Source: Macrotrachela quadricornifera
Taxonomy: Eukaryota; Rotifera; Eurotatoria; Philodinida; Philodinidae
Reading direction: 5' to 3'
DNA: 64,000 nt
Assembly: GCA_022393335.1 (NCBI GenBank)
Contig: JAJEKB010020897.1
Span: 122,501-186,500, forward strand
Shown here: positions 11,700-20,290 of the stretch, one piece after another
Position numbering within the stretch: position 1 is the first letter of the stretch
How the letters are laid out: each line of letters starts with the position of its first letter
The notes under the pieces: generated by a model
Seen by the model: the letters and a program-made list of their open reading frames with translations, nothing else
Databases searched by the model: none
Told to the model about the DNA's origin: nothing
Position numbers and translations under genes: made by a program

Positions 11700-13300
11700 A
11701 CGAAAATGCACCATCACCTTCTCAGATGAGAGATGAATAGTTCAAAACAATAAATCATTTCTCATGTAATTTTGATCATTGGATGAACTATCATTCTTTG
11801 TGTTGAAGGGAGATAAACGCTGAAGAGAATCAAACAAGTCTGTTCAGGTATTATCCCCCTTCGACACGAAGAATGACAGTTTATCCGATGATCAAAGTCA
11901 CATGAGAAATGAATCATTGTATACAATGATTTCTTTCTCATGTGACTTTGATCATTCGATGAATTCTCATTCTTTGTGTCGAAGGGGGATAATACCTGAA
12001 GAGACTTGTTTGATTCTCTTCAGCGTTTATCCCCCTTCGACACAAAGAATGACAGTTCATTCGATGATCAAAGTCACATGAGAAAAGAATCATTGTATAC
12101 AATGATTTCTTTCTCATGTGACTTTGATCATCGGATGAACTGTCATTCTTTGTGTCGAAATGGGATAATAACTGAAGACAGTCACATAACTTTCTTTAGT
12201 TATTATCCACCTTCGACACAAAGAATTACAGTTCAACCGATGATCAAAGTCACATGAGAAATGAATCATTCTATACAATGATTCTTTTCTCATATGACTT
12301 TGATCATTGGATGAATTCTCATTCTTTATATCGAAGGAGGATAACAACTGAAGCCAATCACCTGATTCTCTTCAGTTATTATTCCCCTTCTACACAAAGA
12401 ATGAGAATCCATCCGATGATCAAAGCCACATGAGAAAAGAATTATTGAATACAATGATTCATTTATCATGTAACTTTGATCATTGGATGAACTCTCATTC
12501 TTTGTGTCGAAGATGGATAATAACTGAAGAGACTTGTTTGATTTTCTTCAGCATTTATCCCCCTTCGGCACAACGAATAACAGTTCATCCAATGATCGAA
12601 GTCACATGAGAAATGAATCATTCTATACAATGATTCTTTTCTCATGTGACTTTGATCATTCGATGAACTCTCATTCTTTGTGTCGAAGGGGAATAATAAC
12701 TGAAGAGAATCAGGTGATTGTCTTCAGTTGTTATTCTCCTTCGACACAAAGAATGAGAGTTCATCGAATGATCAAAGTCACATGAGAAAAGAATCATTGT
12801 ATAGAATGATTCATTTCTCATGTGACTTCGATCATTGGATGAACTGTTATTCGTTGTGCCGAAGGGGGATAATAGCTGAAGAGGATCAGGTGATTATCTT
12901 CAGTTGCTATCTTCCTTCGACACAAAGAATGACAGTTCATCCGATGATCAAAGTCACATGATAAATGAATCATTGTATACAACGATTCTTTTCTCATGTG
13001 ACTTTGATCATCGCTTGAATTCTCATTTTTTGTGTCGAAGGGGGGATAATAACTGAAGACAGTCACATAACTTTCTTCAGTTATTATCTCCCTTCAACAC
13101 AAAAAATAACACTTCATCCGATGGTCAAAGTTGGGCGAGAAATGAATCATTGTATACAATGATTCATTTCTCATGTTATTTTGATAGTCAGATGAAGTCT
13201 CATTCTTTGTGTCGAAGGGGGATAATAACTGAAGAGAGTCATCTGATTCTCTTCAGTTATTATCCACCTTCGACACATAGAATGAGAGTTGATCGGTTGA
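11700..13300. repeat. Palindromic satellite: nine ~176-bp monomers, each with two dyads
   Basis: A palindromic centre of the form CATTGTATACAATG recurs at about 11921, 12098, 12273, 12449, 12625, 12801, 12978 and 13155, with a degenerate one near 11746, a step of 175-177 bp. Midway between them is a second dyad of the form CTGAAGAGAATCA / TGATTCTCTTCAG. The arms joining them (CTCATGTGACTTTGATCAT, GATGAACTCTCATTCTTTG, TGTCGAAGGGGGATAATA) alternate in orientation, so both strands carry nearly the same sequence. The array could extrude hairpins of about 80 bp per arm. Open frames inside it on both strands are consequences of the palindromy, not genes. Confidence 0.9.
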
Positions 13301-13381
13301 TGAAAATGAGATAATTATGATATGTTCGTATGAAGATTGTCAACTATTGCGCTCGGTTAGCCTTTCGCAGTATGGTTTGGT

Positions 13382-13576
13382 TTAGAAGGGGAAGCATAAT
13401 AGTCGAAGGGGTGCACTTTTTTGAGCCATGAGACGATGGAGGAGCGCACGTAATTGTTGTTGTGAATTTTCGTGTGAATCATTGTTGTCGTCATCCTGAG
13501 TGTAACTGAATACTTGTATCAGTTGTGCCATAAAAATTATGGCAATCATGATTATAGCGATGTATTTGGAGTTCAT
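13382..13576 (-). CDS. Small predicted secreted peptide, 64 aa
   Basis: ATG at 13574-13576 opens a 64-residue frame ending in TAA at 13382-13384. Residues 1 to about 24 form a textbook signal peptide (MNSKYIAIIMIAIIFMAQLI, then QVFS), with a likely cleavage after FS. The mature part is first acidic and polar (TQDDDNNDSHEN), then QQQ, then a basic/hydrophobic tail with LRALLHRLM and a C-terminal LLCFPF. There is a single cysteine, and no dibasic cleavage site followed by Gly was seen. A TATA-like sequence lies about 75-90 bp upstream. I recognise no family. It could be a regulatory or defensive peptide, or an exon of a longer gene. Its 3' side lies about 80 bp from the palindromic satellite. 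Confidence 0.5.
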   Translation of the reverse strand: MNSKYIAIIMIAIIFMAQLIQVFSYTQDDDNNDSHENSQQQLRALLHRLMAQKSAPLRLLCFPF

Positions 13577-13651
13577 TGTTTTTTTTTTGTTGTTATAGTA
13601 GTTGGATAGAAGGTGGTGAATTGGATGGTGTATGTTTTCGTCGTATTCCTT

Positions 13652-13663
13652 GATATATATACT
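13652..13663 (-). promoter_or_regulatory. TATA box candidate for the small secreted peptide gene
   Basis: Read on the minus strand the sequence is AGTATATATATCA, about 75-90 bp upstream of the ATG. Allowing the usual 25-30 bp to a start site, this leaves a 5' leader of about 50 nt. The position supports transcription of the 64-aa frame. No experimental support. Confidence 0.4.
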
Positions 13664-14886
13664 TTGATTGAAAAGAGGGGACGGGGAAGTTTACGCTTGA
13701 GCTGCTTTGGATTTCTCCGTAGGCAGTCACGTATGTCGATGGATTGTCGATTGCCGTTGTCAGCAAGGTAGGCGATTGGCTTTGTATAGAGAGAAAAAAA
13801 CTAATTTAAACGTACGGTTTGTATTGATGGTAAAGAAAAAAGGAAAAAATGGCGTGATTGACTGTGTGTTAAAATCACAGCGAGGAATAAAATGTGAGCA
13901 AGAAACTTCAAACAGTGAAAATCTTGGCGAAAAAGCATTGAATAGAAGCATCGATTTGTGCGAAGATGGATTGAAAGAGTTTTGAGAATATTAGCATGTC
14001 AAATTACAAAAATTCCAAAGCGGTTCGGTCTCGAGACGTTGTTATAATATTTTGTTGCTGTCATGCAAAACATTTCGATTAGGAATGAATCGTTTCTCTG
14101 TCTGGTCTATTGTTGAGCGTACACACCGCTCCGATTGATTCTAACGATTAAGGTGAAAGCAATATTATTCACAAGAAAGAGCCAATATTGATTGCTATTT
14201 CTCATTTATCCTTAGTTTTTACTTTTACAATAAAGGTGGAACAGCATGATCAGCTCATTATTGTTATAAGTTGCGCAATCGTTTCTTTGTGATCAGTATA
14301 ATAGATCTGTGCTTGATATTATTTTCTGTAGCAGGCCTCAAAATCGGGATACTTTTTCACGGCCCGACCCGGTCCAAAGCGAGCCTTAAATTTTATATGC
14401 CCGTCCGACGCGACAAAGTTAAATCTGGTCCGAAACGGCCCACCCAAGTCATTTGTAGTGCAGACCCGACCCGACTCAGCGTCAACTATAAACAATTTTT
14501 CGATTCATAAAAATTCATGCAAGAAAAAATTGAGGATGAGTATAAATAATATAACTACCACATTCCTGAATTCTTCCTTATTAAAGGGAGAATCTGCAGG
14601 TGGTATAAAATATTTACATAATATATATTTTAAAACATCAGTTACTCTAAATTATTTGATGATAATAAAGATCATATTAGAGATAAATTATAATATTGAG
14701 GGTGGTGGTGAGAGGATGTTAGGTTCAAAAACATTTAATCGAAAGAAAAAGCACACGCAGTGAATCCATAAACGATTATTTAATATCATTTCACTTATCC
14801 GCGACTTTATACGTTTTCTAATTCTTCTAAACATCCACAGTCGACATACTTTGCCTAACACGAATGATTAGACAAAAAGGATCATT
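13664..14886. other. No gene; contains a GC-rich CGGCCCGACCCGG island at 14332-14500
   Basis: Most of the stretch is AT-rich and non-coding. From about 14332 (CAGGCCTCAAAATCGGG) to 14490 the composition changes abruptly to short GC-rich words such as GGCCCGACCCGG, CCGTCCGACGCG and GACCCGACCCGAC. The CAGG start and these words recall ends of hAT-like MITEs, but I could not find a matching inverted end. Confidence 0.3.
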
Positions 14887-14957
14887 TAATCAAGACAGGA
14901 ATCGAACCTGTATCTTTCAATAACCGGTTGGATGTTCTATCGTTAAACTACCTGATT
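14887..14957 (-). tRNA. tRNA-like sequence, probably a pseudogene or a tRNA-derived SINE head
   Basis: Read on the minus strand, AATCAGG (14957-14951) pairs with CTTGATT (14894-14888) as a 7-bp acceptor stem with one G-T pair. A T-arm ACAGG-TTCGATT-CCTGT is perfect, and GGTTCGATTCC is a consensus B box. A D-arm-like GTTTAACGATAGAAC follows the acceptor stem. The anticodon arm is weak: stem TCCAA/TTGAA has a mismatch and the loop CCGGTTA lacks the usual U33. The formal anticodon would be GGT (Thr). I therefore regard it as degenerate, or as the head of a tRNA-derived SINE, rather than a working tRNA. Confidence 0.4.
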
Positions 14958-15106
14958 TTGTCCGTTATCTTATTTTGGATAACATTTAGGTGTAATTGTT
15001 ACATGAGGTGGCCCTATTTCCCTGTGTTGAGTGTTTATACAGTGAATCACAGTTGATGGAATTATATGCATAAGATTTGTTTTTTAGCTGTCTATGCCAG
15101 CTGTTA

Positions 15107-16621
15107 CTTACGAGGGAATCGCCCGAGATGATTCACCGCTTTAAGCCCCCCGCCCCTCAGAAAATATTTCCCACTTAGAATGGTCCATTTGAGCTGAAAT
15201 TTTCAGGGATGAGTGATCTTAGTGAGATATGCTTCTGGTAAAAATTTCAACTCTATAGGTCGTACTAGATCGAATTGCCAACTGATTCATAGGTCATTTT
15301 TGTCCTTCAGGAGAATTGATATAACTCTGTCGCAATCGGAGGTATAGAGCTCGGGGTGGTTTCAAATTAAAGCTAATGTCAGTGCGCAACTTTTCATCTA
15401 CCAGAATTTTTAAATTTCGTATTGTTAATTTTTTATGAATATTTTAGTAGGCATGTCTCATAAAAAGCATAAAAAACAGTGGTCTGACGACAGTAAATTC
15501 CACTTTTCTCAGCCCAGGAATCGATTTTAAAAAAACTGGTAGATGAAAAGTTTCCTCTCATTGAGAACTTTAAAAAAAAAAGTATCGAGTATAGCTTGAA
15601 CTATGTAAGAGTTATTTCAATTTTTCTGTCCGAAAACCATATTTTGAGAAAAACAAAGAAGAAGTTTTAGAAGTGGATTTTTTCGTTTAAGTCTACAAAA
15701 CTCATGCCGAAGTGGTACATTTCCTTGGATTTTTCAAAGCACGTGATAGATTCAGTACGCTAGCGTCATCTATTATGCTAGTTGATATAAAAATGTTATA
15801 TTCAATGTTCACGTGAGCGACGACCCAGTTTTTCCAAACTGAAAAACCACTACGATTTCTCTGAAAATATAATACTAGAATCAAAGTTTCATGTGATATG
15901 TCTGTGAAAAACCACTCATTTTCCAAAAAACCATATATATTCTGAAGAGGAAGCTTCGGCGCATCTTTCTATGATAAAAACTCAACTCCGATTTTTTTCC
16001 GAAAATATGACTTTTCTGAGGGGGAGCTTAAAGCTCATACTTTGGGCATAAGTAGGGGACCCCAACACTAGGATAACCCTAAGAGGATTTGGGCCCATGC
16101 ATTTGTGGGGCTGAGTCATAACCGTTTTACTCGATTTTTGCCCTAGGGCACTGGTTCACCTGCAAAACCAAATCAATGATTTGCGACCTGAAATTTTGTC
16201 CATGTAGACGTCTAATGACCATTAGAATACCCTGAAGGTTTCAGACAAAACGAATGTATCCTTCTTACGATATTGAATTTTCAAAAACCGACTATTTCTC
16301 GACAAGAATTAGCAGACCCGGAATTTATTGTGAAGTCCATATCTTAAGAAGGATACATTCGTTTTGTCTGAAACCTTCAGGATATTCTAATGGTCATTAG
16401 ACGTCTACATGGACAAAATTTCAGATCGCAAATCATTGATTTGGTTTTGCAGGTGAACCAGTGCCCTAGGGCAAAAATCGAGTAAAACGGTTATGACTCA
16501 GCCCCACAAATGCATGGGCCCAAATCCTCTTAGGGAGTATTCTAGCGCTGAGGTCCTCTACTTATGTCCATAGTATGAGCTTTAAAGCGGTGAATCATCT
16601 CGAGCGGTTCCCTCGTTAGTT
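15107..16621. mobile_element. ~1.5-kb inverted-repeat element, CTTACGAGGG family, non-autonomous
   Basis: The left end begins CTTACGAGGGAATCGCCCGA followed by GATGATTCACCGCTTTAA. The right end, inverted, begins CTAACGAGGGAACCGCTCGA followed by GATGATTCACCGCTTTAA, so about 40 bp match with few changes. GTTACT stands at both borders (15103-15108 and 16619-16624), a possible short target duplication, though it overlaps the terminal repeat and is not certain. The interior has no transposase and contains a second, near-perfect inverted repeat at about 16070-16540. Related ends occur at 745-876, 50745 and 54386. Confidence 0.75.
16070..16540. repeat. Near-perfect internal inverted repeat, ~200-bp arms
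   Basis: The left arm (AAGAGGATTTGGGCCCATGC, then GCCCTAGGGCACTGGTTCAC, CTACATGGAC or its inverse, and ACATTCGTTTTGTCTGAAAC or its inverse) runs from about 16080 to 16275. It returns inverted from about 16340 to 16535 with only a handful of mismatches. The loop is about 65 bp. Arm identity looks higher than for the outer ends, so this fold-back is either younger or maintained by gene conversion. Confidence 0.8.
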
Positions 16622-17230
16622 ACTGAAACATGCACGTTGATATGTCTTTAGAAGTAGGAATAAATTGCAAAGAAGTATCATGATATTACAGTAAGAATCT
16701 AATATTTTTTATTATTGAATTGGATTTTACGCGTCGAATACTATATTTTTGTAGAAGATGTATTTGTTCTCAGCGGTTTCGACCTTGCTCAAGGGTTTCA
16801 TCAGGTGGCTTTTTCTGAATTGTATCCGTTGCATCTATGTTTCTGAGACACTAACAAATTATTTTGATATTCGTATCTTTTGAAATCAGATAGCGTATTC
16901 AGGTAAGAGCTGCCACGACCAGTTTTCGTCTATTTTTTTTAACCTAGAATCGTTGTTCATGCTTATTAGCTAAATTCTATAGTATTCATATAAAAATAAA
17001 TAGTCGAATATGGTATGTTTTGTTCAATATGAAAAACTAAATATAGAATGAGGATCATTAGACAAGAACAAAAATAATAAGTAGATTATCTCTATTGGTC
17101 CTAAACCGGTCGGCTATTTTTAGCCATCAATATGTCTTGTCTTTACCTGTAAGCAAAACTTACTAATATTTGAAATCCACAAAATTTTTCATGATCTTTT
17201 CACTTTGTACTTGGTTAATATTTATCTATA
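16622..17230. other. No gene; tract 16780-16830 resembles a Penelope-type conserved end
   Basis: AT-rich. On the minus strand around 16780-16830 the words CTGATGAAACCCTTGAGC and AAGGTCGAAACCGCTGAG occur. A CTGATGA..GAAAC pair is seen in hammerhead-bearing Penelope-like elements, but the helices do not form properly here. Confidence 0.25.
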
Positions 17231-17794
17231 TCATCGGTTATAAACAATTGCAAACGAGAAAGTTAAAGATATAGAGTTTTTTATTAAAAAAATCAACGGC
17301 GATGAATAATCTTTTTTCATATTTCTATAGTCCTCTGAAACTGCAATATATTGAAGACCATGTTTTCCATTGAATTTTTCTGGATCGATCAAAATTGGCC
17401 GATACGAGAATGGTAAAAATAGATAATGCTTAGTAGTAGAAGGAGTGATGAGAACACATATAAGCAAATGTATAAACATAACAATATATATACATACTTG
17501 GCCTTTTTCATTTTCAATGAGATGTATTCTATTCTGCCAATCATAGGCATCATACCTCTATAAAAGATAGAAAAAGAGAAATAGAAATAAAAAACGTAAT
17601 TTTATTCATTTGTTAAGTAAGAAATCTTTGGAATAGATTAGAATTTAAGTGAATTATTCTCGTTTTCAGATCAGACTCGCCTCTGCTTACCATTGGATGA
17701 TAATGAATTTTATATCCATCATCTGTACGAGTAATAAATTTTTCCATAGTAAACCATGACATTTTCTTTGAAGAAATTGATAATATTCGATTAT
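17231..17794 (-). CDS. Small multi-exon gene of unknown family, 5' end not found
   Basis: Three exons splice in frame on the minus strand. Exon A is 17794-17691 (acceptor TTTTTAG, donor GTAAGC). Exon B is 17557-17498 (acceptor TTTTATAG, donor GTATGT, exactly 20 codons). Exon C is 17428-17231 (acceptor ACTAAG), ending in TGA. They encode blocks such as MSWFTMEKFITRTDDGYKIH, RYDAYDWQNRIHLIENEKGQ and RPILIDPEKFNGKHGLQYIA, then AVSEDYRN. The aromatic- and charge-rich composition with clean GT..AG borders looks genuinely coding, although the hydrophobic tail of exon C (NSISLTFSFAIVYNR) may be read-through of an intron. An internal ATG in exon A could be a start, but the frame is also open upstream. 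I do not recognise the family. Confidence 0.45.
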
Positions 17795-18931
17795 CTAAAA
17801 ATACAGAAAAACTTCAAAGATCATTTCAAACATATGTTTTCTATTTTCAATGCTTTAGTTAATCAAGTTTAGCTTTTAGTTGTTTAATTTCTCGCTATGC
17901 AAACTGCTAGAACGTTTCATACAATCCTTTTTCATTATATCCCAAGGTTCTTGGCACTCTAGTTTCTTATTGTGATCAATTTCAGACAACATATTTTTCA
18001 CTTGGCAATTCAAAAGATTCGACAAAACTATTTTTGTGCATGACTATCATATCAATCATATAAAGTTTCTGTTTATATGCGTGCGTGTGCATATGCAGAG
18101 GCCCGTTAGCATTACCCAGGAGACACCACGAGGAGGTGGGCATGACTTGTCTCCCAAAAAGAACATCTTCTGTGCTCATATAGACAAAGTATTTGAAATT
18201 ATCCTCAATGAATCTTTGATTTTGGGAAAGCTTTAACTTTTTTCTTATTCAAAAAACAGAACGGTTGAATTTTATCGTTCTAAATTCTAGTTGAAGTATA
18301 TAGATGATTCAATTGATAATATCGCTAATTGATTTCAATTCAATTCGTTTCCTTTTTGATAAAGGAAGACAGCAAATGTTTTAATCGTATCGTTTTTATA
18401 TATTCGATAAGATATAAATGATAAATAGTACATGATTTCGATTAGTTTTGATTTTGACATCTTGTGAGGTGAGAGTCTCTTTCAACAGATGAGCGATATT
18501 ATGTTGCAACAATTACATGTATATGTATTTGCAAAATGATACAGTATTGAACTTTTTACATATTCAACATATGCAACGACGTAAGGACGAAAAAGAAATG
18601 AACTACTGCCATCAAATTTCATCTGTACGAATATCTCACTGATCTGAAAGTGATGATTATTTGATTATTTTTTATATCAATTTGATACAGCCAGACATAT
18701 TTTGATTCTTCTCTTTTTTCTTTGTTTTGCTTCTTCTCGTTCTTCACCTATTGCTACTTTCATTTTCTTATCATTTCTTCTTTGTATGTATGCAAAGATC
18801 ATATTCGCTGGAAAATCTTTGATAAAAAAAACAATAACTGAAGTTAATCGAAGGTATTATCACTTGAAACTGGTTAGAGATTCCAATGGAATAACTTCAA
18901 CTAATTTCAGTCGAATTTTATGTCTCATTAA
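17795..18931. other. No gene seen
   Basis: AT-rich. Upstream exons of the minus-strand gene ending at 17231 may hide here, but I could not support one. Confidence 0.4.
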
Positions 18932-19853
18932 CCCTTTAACGGCCAATGGGACAAATATGTCCCACTTTTTATTTTCGATCGCAGAGTTATAATAAACTAG
19001 GATTAATGATTAGATGTATAACAGCTCAAAACTCAATGAGTTGGACGAGTTGTCTCAAATCAATGATGATCAGCTCGTTCCTATATGAGTGGTATTAATC
19101 AAGCAGCTCTTTACGAATGAACGAGTCCAACTACTAATTCTTTCTAAATGAACGGTTCTAGCGGTCAACTCTTTTTGTACTAGTGGAATCGAACTTTCAA
19201 CAATTCTATTCTGTATAAATGAACAATAAATGGTCACATTATGCTCATTTTACAAGAGCAGGTGTTCCAACTCCGCTCATATCAAATGAGCAGGACACTA
19301 GATGCCACTCTCTTGTGTGGTATAAACTGTCACATATCTATCAATTAATTGCATAGAGGTAACAACGGTACTGCATGACAGAATCAATCATTATCTACTC
19401 AAGTTCAAGCAATAATGCTTATCTATTTCTTCACCAAAAATTTTGAAGAAAGCTATTACTAATTCTCACCTCCAAAACACACTTGAGAGGCATGTAAAAA
19501 AAACTCGAGAGGTTGGACATGCGCTTCATTGTAAATTCCATAGGTATGGTTTTATTCTTTTCATGAACTCACATCGTTTTTTACCGTATTATTATCTTGA
19601 CACGTTGGATTCTATTGTACGAGTAAAATAAAATCCAGCTTATTATATTAACAAATTCAAGCGATTTTTCTAGGTTTATCAAAACTTTCGACAAAATCAT
19701 TCTCATGTAAATCACTATAAATGGGTGTATTACACGTTCAATATTTCAGTATTGTTACTCCGATCTCCATACATGTTAATCTAGATCACAGTTTATCTAA
19801 ACACATCATCAGCAGCGGCACAAGTTGCCATTCAAAATTCGTCCGTTAAAGGG
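18932..19853. mobile_element. piggyBac-type non-autonomous element, 922 bp, TTAA target duplication
   Basis: The left end begins CCCTTTAACGGCCAATGGGA directly after TTAA (18928-18931). The right end, read inverted, begins CCCTTTAACGGACGAATTTT directly before TTAA (19854-19857). A TTAA duplication with CCCTTT termini is diagnostic of the piggyBac superfamily. Internal words such as GAATGAACGAGTCCAACT and CAAATGAGCAGGACA recur loosely. There is no transposase frame, so it is a MITE-like derivative. Confidence 0.8.
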
Positions 19854-19939
19854 TTAATGTATCCAAATGGATACATCCGATCAGAAAAGGTTAAAGAAAC
19901 AGTTGTATAGCGATAAATATTACGTTTAAAAAGACATGA

Positions 19940-20290
19940 ATGTTTGTCTCTCCGTTTTGTTGAAATAAATCAGAGTTCAGGGTTAGAAAATATGGCGTTC
20001 CCAACCACTGAGTATGGTCAGATATCTGTATTCTACTTGATCACCCTCAATTCAAGACAAAGAACTTGAACTTGAGGTTTGCTTGCTATTTACATATGAA
20101 TCTATATAGGGATATTTCTCTAAAACAATCATTGCTAGAGTGTATGTTTGTTTCGTAGCTTTCATGCAATCAAGGGGATTGAGATATAAGATAATCCAAA
20201 TAAAAATTATTTTGAATGATAATCACACTAAGTTTTCTTTCAGAAAAGGGTCAGCAAATCCGTAGGTTGAGCGCTATCTTGTATATAAAC
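19940..20290 (+). repeat. Dispersed repeat A, copy 1
   Basis: The sequence TATGGCGTTCCCAACCACTG .. TATATAGGGATATTTCT .. GATTGAGATATAAGATAATCC .. TTTCAGAAAAGGGTCAGCAAA recurs inverted at about 43665-44035 and, in part, at 47225-47430. It is non-coding. The boundaries are approximate. It is probably an old non-autonomous transposon. Confidence 0.6.

Noticed and set aside
12006..13066. Several 77-83 residue frames on both strands reading like one another
   Set aside because: They are the palindromic satellite read in either direction. The same peptide appears on opposite strands because the DNA is self-complementary.
11700..13300. CRISPR-like array
   Set aside because: There are no short uniform repeats with unique spacers. 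The whole monomer repeats and the genome is eukaryotic.
16780..16830. Hammerhead-ribozyme-like core (CTGATGA..GAAAC) on the minus strand
   Set aside because: Stem II would need a 2-nt loop and no stem III or cleavage-site triplet can be formed. At most it is a remnant of a Penelope-like element.
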